From an uncultured Pirellulaceae bacterium (GTDB taxonomy: Bacteria > Planctomycetota > Planctomycetia > Pirellulales > Pirellulaceae), in the NCBI GenBank assembly GCA_937929805.1, contig CALFUT010000009.1, positions 56,253 through 120,252 on the forward strand: a DNA stretch of 64,000 bases, written 5' to 3'. This document shows, one piece after another, positions 34,121 through 42,715 of the stretch. Position numbers and translations under genes: made by a program. The notes under the pieces were generated by a model, which was not told the DNA's origin, did no database searches, and saw only the letters and a list, made by a program, of their open reading frames with translations. The stretch's first letter is position 1, and each line of letters opens with the position of its first letter.

Positions 34121-35875
34121 ATGAACAATGATCAAATTGCAAAATCGTTAGAGCAGTTGGCTGATCTGCTCGAATTCGCTGGCTCGAATCCCTTCCGCTT
34201 ACGAGCGTACCGCAACGGAGCACGCGTGATTCGTGATCTGCCTCAATCGGTTGCGTCGCTGATAGAGTCCGAATCTGACCTGACAAAGCTGGATGGGATC
34301 GGGAAAGGCGTTGCTGAAAAATGTCACGAACTGGTTGCCTCGGGGCGGCTGTCTCAAATGGACGAGATCCTTGAGACGGTCCCCAAAACCGTTCTGGATC
34401 TATTAAACGTGCCCGGTCTTGGGCCAAAAAAAGCGGCGACTCTGTACAACGAATTGAACATCGAAAATCTGGACATGCTGAAAGCCGCTTGCGAGGCGAA
34501 TCAGGTTCAGACGCTGCCAAAATTTGGAGCCAAAACCGAACAAACGATTCTGGACGGCATTGCGATCGCGGCGGCATCCAACGAACGAATTTTGTGGGCG
34601 ACGGCCGACAAACTGGTGACGCGGCTTCGTGAGCACATGGTTGGATGCAAAGCGATTGAGCGATTGGAGTTTGCGGGAAGCTACCGACGCGGAAAAGAAA
34701 CCGTCGGCGATCTGGATTTATTGGTTGACTCGACGGATGCCGAAACGGTGATGGACCACTTCGGTGAGTTTCCTGAGATCTCGTCCGTGATCGCGCGTGG
34801 CGAAACGAAAATGTCGGTGCGGTTGGAGGACGAGTTTCAAGTGGATTTGCGAGTCGTGCCGGCCGAATCTTTTGGGGCAGCGCTTCAGTACTTTACGGGA
34901 TCCAAAGACCACAACGTTCAGGTTCGAGGTCGAGCCAAAAAGAAGGGGCTGCGAATCAATGAATGGGGTGTCTTTAAAACAGAGGAAAACGGTCAGCCGA
35001 TCGAGAACACCGATCAGCAACCATCGATTGCCGGAAAGACAGAACAGGATGTTTACGCGTCACTCGGTTTGCCGTGGTTCGAACCAGAGTTGCGAGAAGC
35101 TCGGCGCGAATTCGAACTCGCTGAAACCGATTCTCTGACGCCGCTTATTCAGCGCGAGGACATGCAGGGCGATTTGCACATGCATACCGTTGCGACGGAC
35201 GGAAAAAACACGATCGAGGAAATGGCTGCGGCGGCGAAAGAGCGCGGGTTGAAGTACATCGCGATCACCGATCACAGCAAAAGAGTCACGATGGCCAACG
35301 GACTGAACAGCGATCGACTGCTGGCTCAATGGAAGGCGATTGATGACTTCAATGCCGGTTCAAACGATGATTTCGTGGTGCTCAAAGGGATTGAGTGTGA
35401 CATCCTTGAAAATGGTGACATGGATTTGCCCGATAAGGTACTGGCTCAAGGAGATTGGATCATTGCCAGCCTACATTACGGGCAGAAACAGCCACGCGAT
35501 CAGATTACCGATCGAATCCTCGGCGCGATCGCGAACCCGCACGTTTGTATGATCGCTCATCCGACCGGGCGGTTGATCAATAAGCGAGAGCCGTACGACG
35601 TTGACATGGACGCCGTTTTTCAGGCAGCGGCAGAGCACGGAAAGTTCTTGGAACTGAATGCCAATCCGCGACGCTTGGATCTGCATGACGCTCATTTGGC
35701 CGCGGCAAAGCAGCTTGGTATTCCGATTGTGATCAACACGGACGCTCATAAAGTGGCCGGGCTGGACGATATTCGGTTCGGCATCAAGCAGGCGCGGCGG
35801 GGCGGACTGGCTGCGGCTGATGTTGCCAACACTCGGTCATGGAGCGAAATGAAGTCACTGATCGGGAAACGTTAA
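34121..35875 (+). CDS. polX: DNA polymerase X with PHP exonuclease domain
   Basis: A 584-residue repair polymerase/3'-5' exonuclease. Helix-hairpin-helix region in 1-130 (GLGPKKAATLYNEL), pol-beta-like nucleotidyltransferase with GSYRRG at 186 and the catalytic Asps in GDLDLLV (about 197-199) and VDLRVV (about 243), then a PHP domain from about residue 350 (GDLHMHTVATDGKNTI, ITDHSKR, TDAHKV). The arrangement is that of bacterial PolX. Start ATG at 34121. Confidence 0.93.
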   Translation: MNNDQIAKSLEQLADLLEFAGSNPFRLRAYRNGARVIRDLPQSVASLIESESDLTKLDGIGKGVAEKCHELVASGRLSQMDEILETVPKTVLDLLNVPGLGPKKAATLYNELNIENLDMLKAACEANQVQTLPKFGAKTEQTILDGIAIAAASNERILWATADKLVTRLREHMVGCKAIERLEFAGSYRRGKETVGDLDLLVDSTDAETVMDHFGEFPEISSVIARGETKMSVRLEDEFQVDLRVVPAESFGAALQYFTGSKDHNVQVRGRAKKKGLRINEWGVFKTEENGQPIENTDQQPSIAGKTEQDVYASLGLPWFEPELREARREFELAETDSLTPLIQREDMQGDLHMHTVATDGKNTIEEMAAAAKERGLKYIAITDHSKRVTMANGLNSDRLLAQWKAIDDFNAGSNDDFVVLKGIECDILENGDMDLPDKVLAQGDWIIASLHYGQKQPRDQITDRILGAIANPHVCMIAHPTGRLINKREPYDVDMDAVFQAAAEHGKFLELNANPRRLDLHDAHLAAAKQLGIPIVINTDAHKVAGLDDIRFGIKQARRGGLAAADVANTRSWSEMKSLIGKR

Positions 35876-36020
35876 TTCGCGGCTGCCGCGCCGAATCGAT
35901 TTGTCTTTTGTCATTGAGTGGAATTGGGGATTGCTCCCGATGGAACATTGTGGCCAATGATGTTGTAACAATGCATCAGATTGCGATTTTGCAACGTTGG
36001 GCTCGTGGGATGATGCTGAA

Positions 36021-36473
36021 ATGAAACAACGCTTTGTCAAACGTCGCGAAAACACGGGAGTTTTCCCAGTTTTCGTTGATTGGCACGGTCATTGCGAAAT
36101 GGCTTATCAACAAACAAGTTCACCTCCGACGAACTTGGATGATTTGAAAACGCCCATGATGAGACGGGCTCAATTGACGAGAGAAATTATGCTGACTTAC
36201 AAAAAGCTGTCGACTGAGAAATATTGGAAAGATTCCGTTAAGCAAGAGCTGAAGGCTTATCGCAAGTTGCAAAATCGTGACGCGATTCGAAGTCTGTTCC
36301 AATTCGTTTTTGCGGCAGCCATGATTCTCTTCGTGATGTTCGCTGTCGAGACGATGCCAATTTGGCTTCCTACCGCAACAGAATATGTCACGGCAGAGCT
36401 CGATCGTGTCAACAGCTTCATGCAAGCTCAGTCGACTGGAGCGATAGCGACTTCCGCTGCCGCCGGCAACTAA
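36021..36473 (+). CDS. small membrane protein of unknown function
   Basis: 150 residues. It has a charged, helical first half (LTREIMLTYKKLSTEKYWKD, then SVKQELKAYRKLQNRDAIRS), one transmembrane helix (LFQFVFAAAMILFVMFAVET) and a short outer tail. It probably sits in the inner membrane with the N-terminus inside. I do not recognise a family. The start may be the ATG at 36021 or 36099; the second fits a shorter cytosolic part. It ends 24 bases before a strong terminator. Confidence 0.55.
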   Translation: MKQRFVKRRENTGVFPVFVDWHGHCEMAYQQTSSPPTNLDDLKTPMMRRAQLTREIMLTYKKLSTEKYWKDSVKQELKAYRKLQNRDAIRSLFQFVFAAAMILFVMFAVETMPIWLPTATEYVTAELDRVNSFMQAQSTGAIATSAAAGN

Positions 36474-36496
36474 GATCCTGTGTCAATTCAAATCAG

Positions 36497-36539
36497 AAAT
36501 AGGCCTCGTGCGTGATGAACGCACGAGGCCTATTTTTTT
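36497..36539 (+). terminator. strong rho-independent terminator
   Basis: AGGCCTCGTGCG pairs perfectly with CGCACGAGGCCT around TGATGAA, followed by ATTTTTTT; preceded by AAAT, so it may serve both the plus-strand gene and the convergent terC gene. Confidence 0.9.
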
Positions 36540-36565
36540 GCGATTTGCTATTTGGATCGAACTGC

Positions 36566-37522
36566 TTACGCGTGACCTTCTGCTTCACGTGCCCGTTGAG
36601 CCAGTAGCTTTTTCTGATAGCGAGTCTGGATGACGTCCACTGCCACCATGATGGCGATCACAAAGTAGAAAGTTGATTTGGCCATCGGCGCGATCGGATT
36701 GCCAAACAGGTGAAGGTGAGCCAAATGACCGCCCTCAGACACCAGCATCACTCCGACGATCAGCAGGATGAACAGACCTAAGACTTCGTACATGCGGTTC
36801 TTCTTCAAGAAGTCAGAAACGGTATCGGCAAGGACAATCATCAGCACGCCACTGGCGATGATCGCCAGCGACATGACCCAAACGTTGTGGGTCAACGCGA
36901 TCGCACTGAGAATACTATCGAACGAGAACACGAGGTTCATCAATACGATCCACGCGATCGTCGTGGCAACGCTCCGTTGGCGTTTGTTCTCTCCATGGCC
37001 TTCCAAGTCATGCACCGCGAGCATATGAGTGATTTCCTTAAACGCAGTGTAGATAATGAAGATTCCTCCCAGCAGCGTGATCAAGCTGTGGACGTTGAAA
37101 GAGCAGGCGAGAATACCGCCTGCTTCGTTTGGTTTGCGCATCACGTGGTGGGCAGCGTGCGATTCGTCTTCATCGTGATCGGATGCGTGACCGTGTTCCA
37201 ATGCGGCAGCAGATTCTTTTGCAGGATGTTCTTGCCCTTCTTCGTCGACGTGAGCCGCAACCGGAGCAAGTCCGCACTCAAAAATGGGGGTTTGAAGTTT
37301 TCCGATGGCGATCAGTAAGACGAACAACAAGACGATCCTCAAGATGATCGCCAAGCCAATTCCCGTCTTGCGGACAAACGATTGTTTGTCTTCGCGGACC
37401 CGTTTTGACTCCAAGGAAATGTAAAGCAAGTTGTCGAATCCCAGCACCGCCTGCAGGATGACCAGCATCGCCAGCGTGAACAGGTGCTCCAAGGTGAACG
37501 GGGCACTCCAGTCAATTCCCAT
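36566..37522 (-). CDS. TerC family membrane protein with His-rich loop
   Basis: 318 residues with about seven to eight helices. TerC landmarks are QAVLGFDNLLYIS in the first half and VFSFDSILSAIALT in the second, both with the conserved acidic residue. A loop of about 45 residues between them (about 88-135) is unusually rich in His, Glu, Asp and Ala (EHGHASDHDEDESHAAHH), a likely metal-binding segment. TerC proteins are linked to metal (Mn) export or tellurite resistance. Start ATG at 37522, divergent from the GalU-like gene. Confidence 0.85.
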   Translation of the reverse strand: MGIDWSAPFTLEHLFTLAMLVILQAVLGFDNLLYISLESKRVREDKQSFVRKTGIGLAIILRIVLLFVLLIAIGKLQTPIFECGLAPVAAHVDEEGQEHPAKESAAALEHGHASDHDEDESHAAHHVMRKPNEAGGILACSFNVHSLITLLGGIFIIYTAFKEITHMLAVHDLEGHGENKRQRSVATTIAWIVLMNLVFSFDSILSAIALTHNVWVMSLAIIASGVLMIVLADTVSDFLKKNRMYEVLGLFILLIVGVMLVSEGGHLAHLHLFGNPIAPMAKSTFYFVIAIMVAVDVIQTRYQKKLLAQRAREAEGHA

Positions 37523-37798
37523 GCTTCATCGCTCCAGCAATTATTCGGTTTCCAATGACCGGCGGCAGAATCCGCCGTCGTTTGCCCGATAGCTTAAGAA
37601 TTCCAGCCAATAATGAATAGACGAATTTGTCGATTGTACGAATTACGCAAAGCAAAGACTCGTGGGAGCGGTGTTCTGGGATGAAACAAACTCGATTCCG
37701 GCAACGGCTACATGGATTCAGGATCGAGTATTTTTGCAGACCAGATAGACTAGGGGCTCAAGAAATCACTAACTTCCTATTGAATCAGATTTGATCTC

Positions 37799-38671
37799 AT
37801 GAGCATTCGTCGAGCCGTCGTCACGGCTGCCTCTCCTGCGGAAAAGTCACTGCCGCTTCAAACCCTTGTCGATCAGCAGGGTGAACCGAAAACGGCACTC
37901 CAGCTGATCGCTGACGAAGCGGTTGGGGCTGGGGTCGAGGAAATCTGCGTCGTGATCTGTCCGGGTGAAGCCACTAACTATGAGAAAGCAGCTGGCGAGC
38001 ACGCCAATCGGCTGACCTTTATTGAACAAGCGAATCCTCGTGGATACGGCGATGCTCTTTACCGGGCTCGTGATTTCGTTGGCAACGACTCGTTTCTTCA
38101 TCTCGTTGGAGATCATGTTTACATCAGTCAGCGTGAAGAAGGTTGTGCGAAGCAACTGGTGAACCTGGCAAATGAAGAAGCGTGTGCCGTGTCCGGGGTG
38201 CAAGCGTCTCGCGAAACGCTATTGCCCTATTTCGGTGCCGTTGGAGGACACCGGACCGGATCCGGCAACGATCTGTATGAAATATCCAAAGTACTGGAAA
38301 AGCCGACGCCAACCTTGGCGGAACAAGAGTTGAACATTGCGGGTCTGCGAGCCAGTCATTATCTATGCTTGTCCGGAATGCACGTGCTGACGCCAATGGT
38401 GATGGAGCTGCTTGAGGAAACGATTCAAAATTCGAAATCAGGGGAAACGATTCAGTTGTCCCCTGCTCTGGACACGCTTTCCAAACGCGAGCGTTACTTG
38501 GCTCTAGAAATCAAAGGGCGTCGTTACAACATCGGAGTGAAGTACGGATTGTTGAAATCGCAATTGGCTTTAGCACTCTCTGGTAAGGATCGAGACGAAG
38601 TGCTGACCGAGTTGCTGGACCTTGTCGCGGCAAAGAACGAATCGGATTCTGCGGTCGGAAACGGAAGGTAG
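37799..38671 (+). CDS. GalU-like sugar-1-phosphate nucleotidyltransferase
   Basis: 290 residues. It has the GalU-type fold pattern: ALQLIADEAVGAGVEEICVV, the IEQANPRGYGDALYRARDFV uridine-site motif, LHLVGDHVYIS, the GMHVLTPMVMELLEE, ETIQLSPALDTL and the RRYNIGVKYGLL end. The P-loop-like nucleotide signature GxGTRFLP near the N-terminus is replaced by AASPAEKSLPLQ, which casts doubt on catalysis. It ends seven bases before the large kinase/pyrophosphorylase fusion, so the two are almost surely cotranslated. It may be a pseudoenzyme or regulatory partner, or a true UTP/dTTP transferase with a changed loop. Confidence 0.75.
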   Translation: MSIRRAVVTAASPAEKSLPLQTLVDQQGEPKTALQLIADEAVGAGVEEICVVICPGEATNYEKAAGEHANRLTFIEQANPRGYGDALYRARDFVGNDSFLHLVGDHVYISQREEGCAKQLVNLANEEACAVSGVQASRETLLPYFGAVGGHRTGSGNDLYEISKVLEKPTPTLAEQELNIAGLRASHYLCLSGMHVLTPMVMELLEETIQNSKSGETIQLSPALDTLSKRERYLALEIKGRRYNIGVKYGLLKSQLALALSGKDRDEVLTELLDLVAAKNESDSAVGNGR

Positions 38672-38678
38672 GTCAGCG

Positions 38679-41600
38679 ATGAACGTAAATACTGTGGCGG
38701 TAAACCCGCTGATCGACACAATCGTGTCGGACGATGACGCGATCAGAAACCGCTCGCTGGATGAACTGTGCCGGGGGGCTAAGCTCGAAGACTTGTTGCG
38801 TGATGCGGAAACGTTGGATGCCTTTTGGCGGTCGGCTGACAATCTGTACCATCGCGTGCGATGCCTGTTTTTTCTGTCTGGAATCTATCGGCATCACGTT
38901 CCGCCGTTCTTGGCGAATGAAGATCCCGGATTGATTCCGTTCGACAGCTATCGCCGTCTGTTAAATCGACGCTTCGTAGAAGCGATCAATTCGCTACTTC
39001 AAAAACAGGCGGAAGATGGACCAAGTGACGGCTTGTCCAGCGCGTTGGCTCATGCGTATCACCAGTTAGCATTTCAAACGCTGGCGGATCAGGTTCGCAA
39101 AAGTGTACGAACAGTTCGTGGCAATCAGTGGATGTTCCGCGCGGGGCATCCGGCGGATCACCCTTTGCGGCTGCACCAAGATTTGCTGGCTCGACAGAAT
39201 GACAGCCCGTTGTTTCCGATTCTCTCGGAGACGACCGCCGTCCGGATGGATTTTTCGCACAGCGGATGGAGCGACATCTTTTTCCTTGGTATGGACTACC
39301 CTGCGGGCGCTCGAGTGATCAATGCATCGATCAATTTGGGCGTGACAGGACGAGACGATAAGTCTCAGCCTCCGATCGAATGTTATCTGCGAGTCATTGA
39401 CCGCCCCGTTCTGCGTTTGGTCAGTTTGGATTTGAAAGCTTCGGCGGATGTGACCTCGATCGAGGAGGTTTTCGATTTCGCACGCGATTACTTGGGGCTG
39501 TTGAAAGCGGCGGTTATCGCGGCTGGACTCGTTCCACCAGGAATGGAGGGTTGCGGCCAGTCGATGGAGTCGTTGCTGGAACGAGTTATCGGCAAGCCCG
39601 GGCTTGGCTTGGAGATCGTCAGTAAAGTCAATGACATTCCAAAAGGGTCACGGTTAGCGGTATCGACCAATCTGTTGGGGTCCCTAATTTCGATGTGCAT
39701 GCGCGCGACGGGGCAGGTGTCGTCGCTGGATGGTGAATTGAACGAAGTCGAGCGACGTGTTATCGCAGCCCGTGCCATCCTTGGCGAATGGATCGGTGGC
39801 TCTGGCGGAGGCTGGCAAGATTCGGGTGGAGTTTGGCCCGGTATCAAGTTGATCGAAGGAGCTGAGGCAACGGCAGATGATCCCGAACATGGCGTCAGCC
39901 GCGGAAGGCTGTTACCCAAACACAAAGTGTTCTCGTTAGAGGAAATTTCTGCGGACACGCGGCAGAAGCTTCAGGATAGCTTGATTCTGGTGCACGGGGG
40001 AATGGCTCAAAACGTCGGTCCGATTCTGGAGATGGTGACCGAGAAGTACTTGTTACGTTCGCCTGCCGAATGGGAAGCTCGTCAAGACGCGATCAAGATT
40101 TTGGATCAGATCGTGGACGCGTTGAATCGAGGTGATATCAAGGCGGTTGGGAAATTGACTCATCAAAACTTCTTTGGCCCGCTGCAAAAAATCATTCCGT
40201 GGTGTACCAATCTGTTTACGAACTCGATGGTGAAGCAGTGCGAAGACAAGTACGGCCAGCAGTTTTGGGGATTCTGGATGCTGGGCGGTATGGCTGGCGG
40301 CGGGATGGGATTCATCTTTGATCCGACCGTGAAAAAGGAGGCTCAGGCGTGGCTGCAGACAGCGATGGTCGATACGAAACGCCAGATGGAAACTCGGTTG
40401 CCGTTTGCGATGGATCCGGTTGTTTACGACTTTGAGATCAACGACCGAGGCAGTTGGGGCTCGTTCGATCGCGATGGCGTGACGAGGATGCCTGACAGCT
40501 ATTACATGATGATGTTGCCGTTGTGGCTGAAAGAACCGGCACATGAATTGTCGATGGCTTCTCGATTTGAACTGGAGCAACTAGGCACCGATTTCCGTAA
40601 CGAAGGGGCATCGGAAACATTTCAAAAACTGTTCGAAAGCGTTCTGCCTGGGCGAAAATCGAATCGTGCGAAGATCGAATCGTTGGATGAGTTGCTGACG
40701 CGGATGGGCTTTGATCACGAATTGCACGACCAGATTGCGACGGATTTAAACTCGGGCCGCTACGGGATGGCTCAGAATCGATTGCCTGCCAATACCTCCA
40801 TCACCGACGTGAAACCAGATGACCTGATCGATGCGAGAGCGGGGCTGTCGTCCGAAGTGACGGCGGTCGGAGAAGCGGCGATTCGTGAGGGACAGGTCGG
40901 CGTCGTGACGTTGGCCGCCGGTGTGGGAAGTCGCTGGACGCAAGGTGCTGGCGTGGTGAAAGGTTTGCACCCGTTCTGCCAGCTTTCGGGCAGCTACCGA
41001 AGTTTTATCGAGACGCATTTGGCTAAGAGTCGCAAAGTGGCTTCGGCTTTTGGGACGTCGGTTCCTCACGTGATCACGACCGGATACATGACGCATGGCC
41101 CAATCCAAGATCATTTACAAGGCGTCGGCAACTACGGATATCCAGACACTGACATCGCTCTTTCGCCTGGCCGATATGTCGGCCTTCGACTGATTCCGAT
41201 GGTTCGTGACTTGCAGTTTGCTTGGGAGCAGATGCCGCAGCAGAAGCTGGACGAACAGCAAGAAAAAATGCGAGAGAGTTTGCGAGCGGCTTTGATCGGT
41301 TGGGTGCGAAGTATGGGCGAAGGTGGCGACTATCGCGACAACCTGCCGATGCAGTGCCTGCACCCGGTCGGGCACTGGTACGAATTTCCAAATATGTTGC
41401 GCAACGGTTTGTTGAAGCAGATGCTGGACGATCGGCCTCAGCTGAAGTACCTGATGTTGCACAATATTGATACGCTCGGGGCGAACATCGATCCGGGCTT
41501 GCTGGGCCAGCACATCGTTAGCAAGAAATGCCTGACCTTCGAGGTGATTACACGTCGCTTAGATGATCGGGGTGGCGGATTGGCTCGAGTCAACGGTTGG

Positions 41601-42023
41601 CCTCGACTGCTTGAGGGACTGGCGATGCCTCGTGAGAAGGACGAGTTTAACCTGTCCTACTACAACAGCATGACGACTTGGATCGACATTGATGCTCTGC
41701 TGGACGTGTTCAAGATTTCTCGATTGGATCTTGCAGACGAGCAAAAAGTGGAGCAGGCGGTTCGCGATCTTAGCCAACGCATGCCCACGTACATCACGAT
41801 CAAGGACGTGAAGAAACGTTGGGGCAACGGACAGGAAGACGTGTATCCCGTTTCTCAGTTTGAAAAACTCTGGAGCGACATGTCAGCGTTGGACGACGTC
41901 AGCACCGGCTTTGTCGTCGTCCCGATTCAGCGTGGACAGCAATTGAAAGAGCAGGCGCAGCTGGATGGCTGGCTGAATGATGGCTCTGCTGCGTACGTCG
42001 ATTCGTTATGCGAGTGGGGATAA
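38679..42023 (+). CDS. fused GHMP (fucokinase-like) sugar kinase and UDP-sugar pyrophosphorylase
   Basis: 1114 residues. Residues about 185-620 follow the GHMP kinase half of fucokinase/FKP: VRMDFSHSGWSDI, VINASINLG, DKSQPPIEC, the ATP loop DIPKGSRLAVSTNLLGSLIS (about 321), GGSGGGWQDSGGVWPGIKL (about 371), and the C-terminal MLGGMAGGGMGFIFDP. Residues about 740-1114 are a UDP-glucose pyrophosphorylase-like domain: VVTLAAGVGSRWTQ, GVVKGLHPF and YLMLHNIDTLGANIDPGLL (about 925). Residues 1-180 are helical and unassigned. The order is opposite to the known FKP (pyrophosphorylase first). Likely reaction: sugar to sugar-1-phosphate to UDP-sugar, a salvage route; the sugar is unknown. The kinase ATP loop reads PKGSRLAVST where PKGSGLGTSS is usual. 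Start ATG at 38679 after GGTAGG. Confidence 0.7.
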   Translation: MNVNTVAVNPLIDTIVSDDDAIRNRSLDELCRGAKLEDLLRDAETLDAFWRSADNLYHRVRCLFFLSGIYRHHVPPFLANEDPGLIPFDSYRRLLNRRFVEAINSLLQKQAEDGPSDGLSSALAHAYHQLAFQTLADQVRKSVRTVRGNQWMFRAGHPADHPLRLHQDLLARQNDSPLFPILSETTAVRMDFSHSGWSDIFFLGMDYPAGARVINASINLGVTGRDDKSQPPIECYLRVIDRPVLRLVSLDLKASADVTSIEEVFDFARDYLGLLKAAVIAAGLVPPGMEGCGQSMESLLERVIGKPGLGLEIVSKVNDIPKGSRLAVSTNLLGSLISMCMRATGQVSSLDGELNEVERRVIAARAILGEWIGGSGGGWQDSGGVWPGIKLIEGAEATADDPEHGVSRGRLLPKHKVFSLEEISADTRQKLQDSLILVHGGMAQNVGPILEMVTEKYLLRSPAEWEARQDAIKILDQIVDALNRGDIKAVGKLTHQNFFGPLQKIIPWCTNLFTNSMVKQCEDKYGQQFWGFWMLGGMAGGGMGFIFDPTVKKEAQAWLQTAMVDTKRQMETRLPFAMDPVVYDFEINDRGSWGSFDRDGVTRMPDSYYMMMLPLWLKEPAHELSMASRFELEQLGTDFRNEGASETFQKLFESVLPGRKSNRAKIESLDELLTRMGFDHELHDQIATDLNSGRYGMAQNRLPANTSITDVKPDDLIDARAGLSSEVTAVGEAAIREGQVGVVTLAAGVGSRWTQGAGVVKGLHPFCQLSGSYRSFIETHLAKSRKVASAFGTSVPHVITTGYMTHGPIQDHLQGVGNYGYPDTDIALSPGRYVGLRLIPMVRDLQFAWEQMPQQKLDEQQEKMRESLRAALIGWVRSMGEGGDYRDNLPMQCLHPVGHWYEFPNMLRNGLLKQMLDDRPQLKYLMLHNIDTLGANIDPGLLGQHIVSKKCLTFEVITRRLDDRGGGLARVNGWPRLLEGLAMPREKDEFNLSYYNSMTTWIDIDALLDVFKISRLDLADEQKVEQAVRDLSQRMPTYITIKDVKKRWGNGQEDVYPVSQFEKLWSDMSALDDVSTGFVVVPIQRGQQLKEQAQLDGWLNDGSAAYVDSLCEWG

Positions 42024-42112
42024 TTTAGTCGTATTATTCAGGTGCGCGTTGCTTGATGCCTGTTTTGTACTTCCATCTTTGTCGCATTGGCCAAACCGAG
42101 TAAATTGTCGGC

Positions 42113-42715
42113 ATGAAGTCACTCAAGTCATGTCACTGCTGCGGATTGATCCAGCACGTTCCGCCGCTTGCGAACAACGAAGCGGCGTCATGTGCTCGCT
42201 GCCGAAGTCGTTTTGCCGACGAAAAAGACCGGGCGAAATCGGCCAATCGTACTGCTGCTGCCGCGATGGGCGCTCTGGTGCTGTTCTGGCCGGCGGTGCT
42301 GCTGCCCATCTTACGCATCGAGCAACTTGGGCACTCGCATCAGTCCAGTATCTTGTCCGGGACGATCGAGTTGTTTCAACACGGATCGTGGCTGGTTGGC
42401 GGCGTTGTGTTTCTGTTTTCAATCTTGTTCCCTCTGACCAAAATTGTTCTGCTGCTGGAACTTAGCTACTTCGAACTGCTGCATCGACAGCATAAATCGT
42501 TTACGCTGCGATTGATGGAGCATCTTGGCAAATGGAGCATGATGGATGTTATGCTGCTGGCGTTTCTGGTGATGCTGGTCAAGTTGGGAGACATGGTTGA
42601 GTTTCATCTTGGGCCGGCGGTAATCGCGTTTGTTATGTGCGTGGCAATGAGCATGCTCGCTTCAATCTCTTTCGACCCGCATTTGATCTGGGATGGCGAT
42701 GATGACACCCTCTGA
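42113..42715 (+). CDS. PqiA-like inner-membrane protein
   Basis: 200 residues with four helices, a single PqiA domain (the E. coli protein has two). Zinc-ribbon Cys pairs at the start (CHCCG and CARCR) and the membrane pattern ALVLFWPAVLLPILRIEQLG, SILFPLTKIVLLLELSYFEL, GKWSMMDVMLLAFLVMLVKL with a conserved Asp. Works with an MCE partner in lipid movement between membranes. Its end overlaps the next gene by 23 bases. Confidence 0.85.
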   Translation: MKSLKSCHCCGLIQHVPPLANNEAASCARCRSRFADEKDRAKSANRTAAAAMGALVLFWPAVLLPILRIEQLGHSHQSSILSGTIELFQHGSWLVGGVVFLFSILFPLTKIVLLLELSYFELLHRQHKSFTLRLMEHLGKWSMMDVMLLAFLVMLVKLGDMVEFHLGPAVIAFVMCVAMSMLASISFDPHLIWDGDDDTL

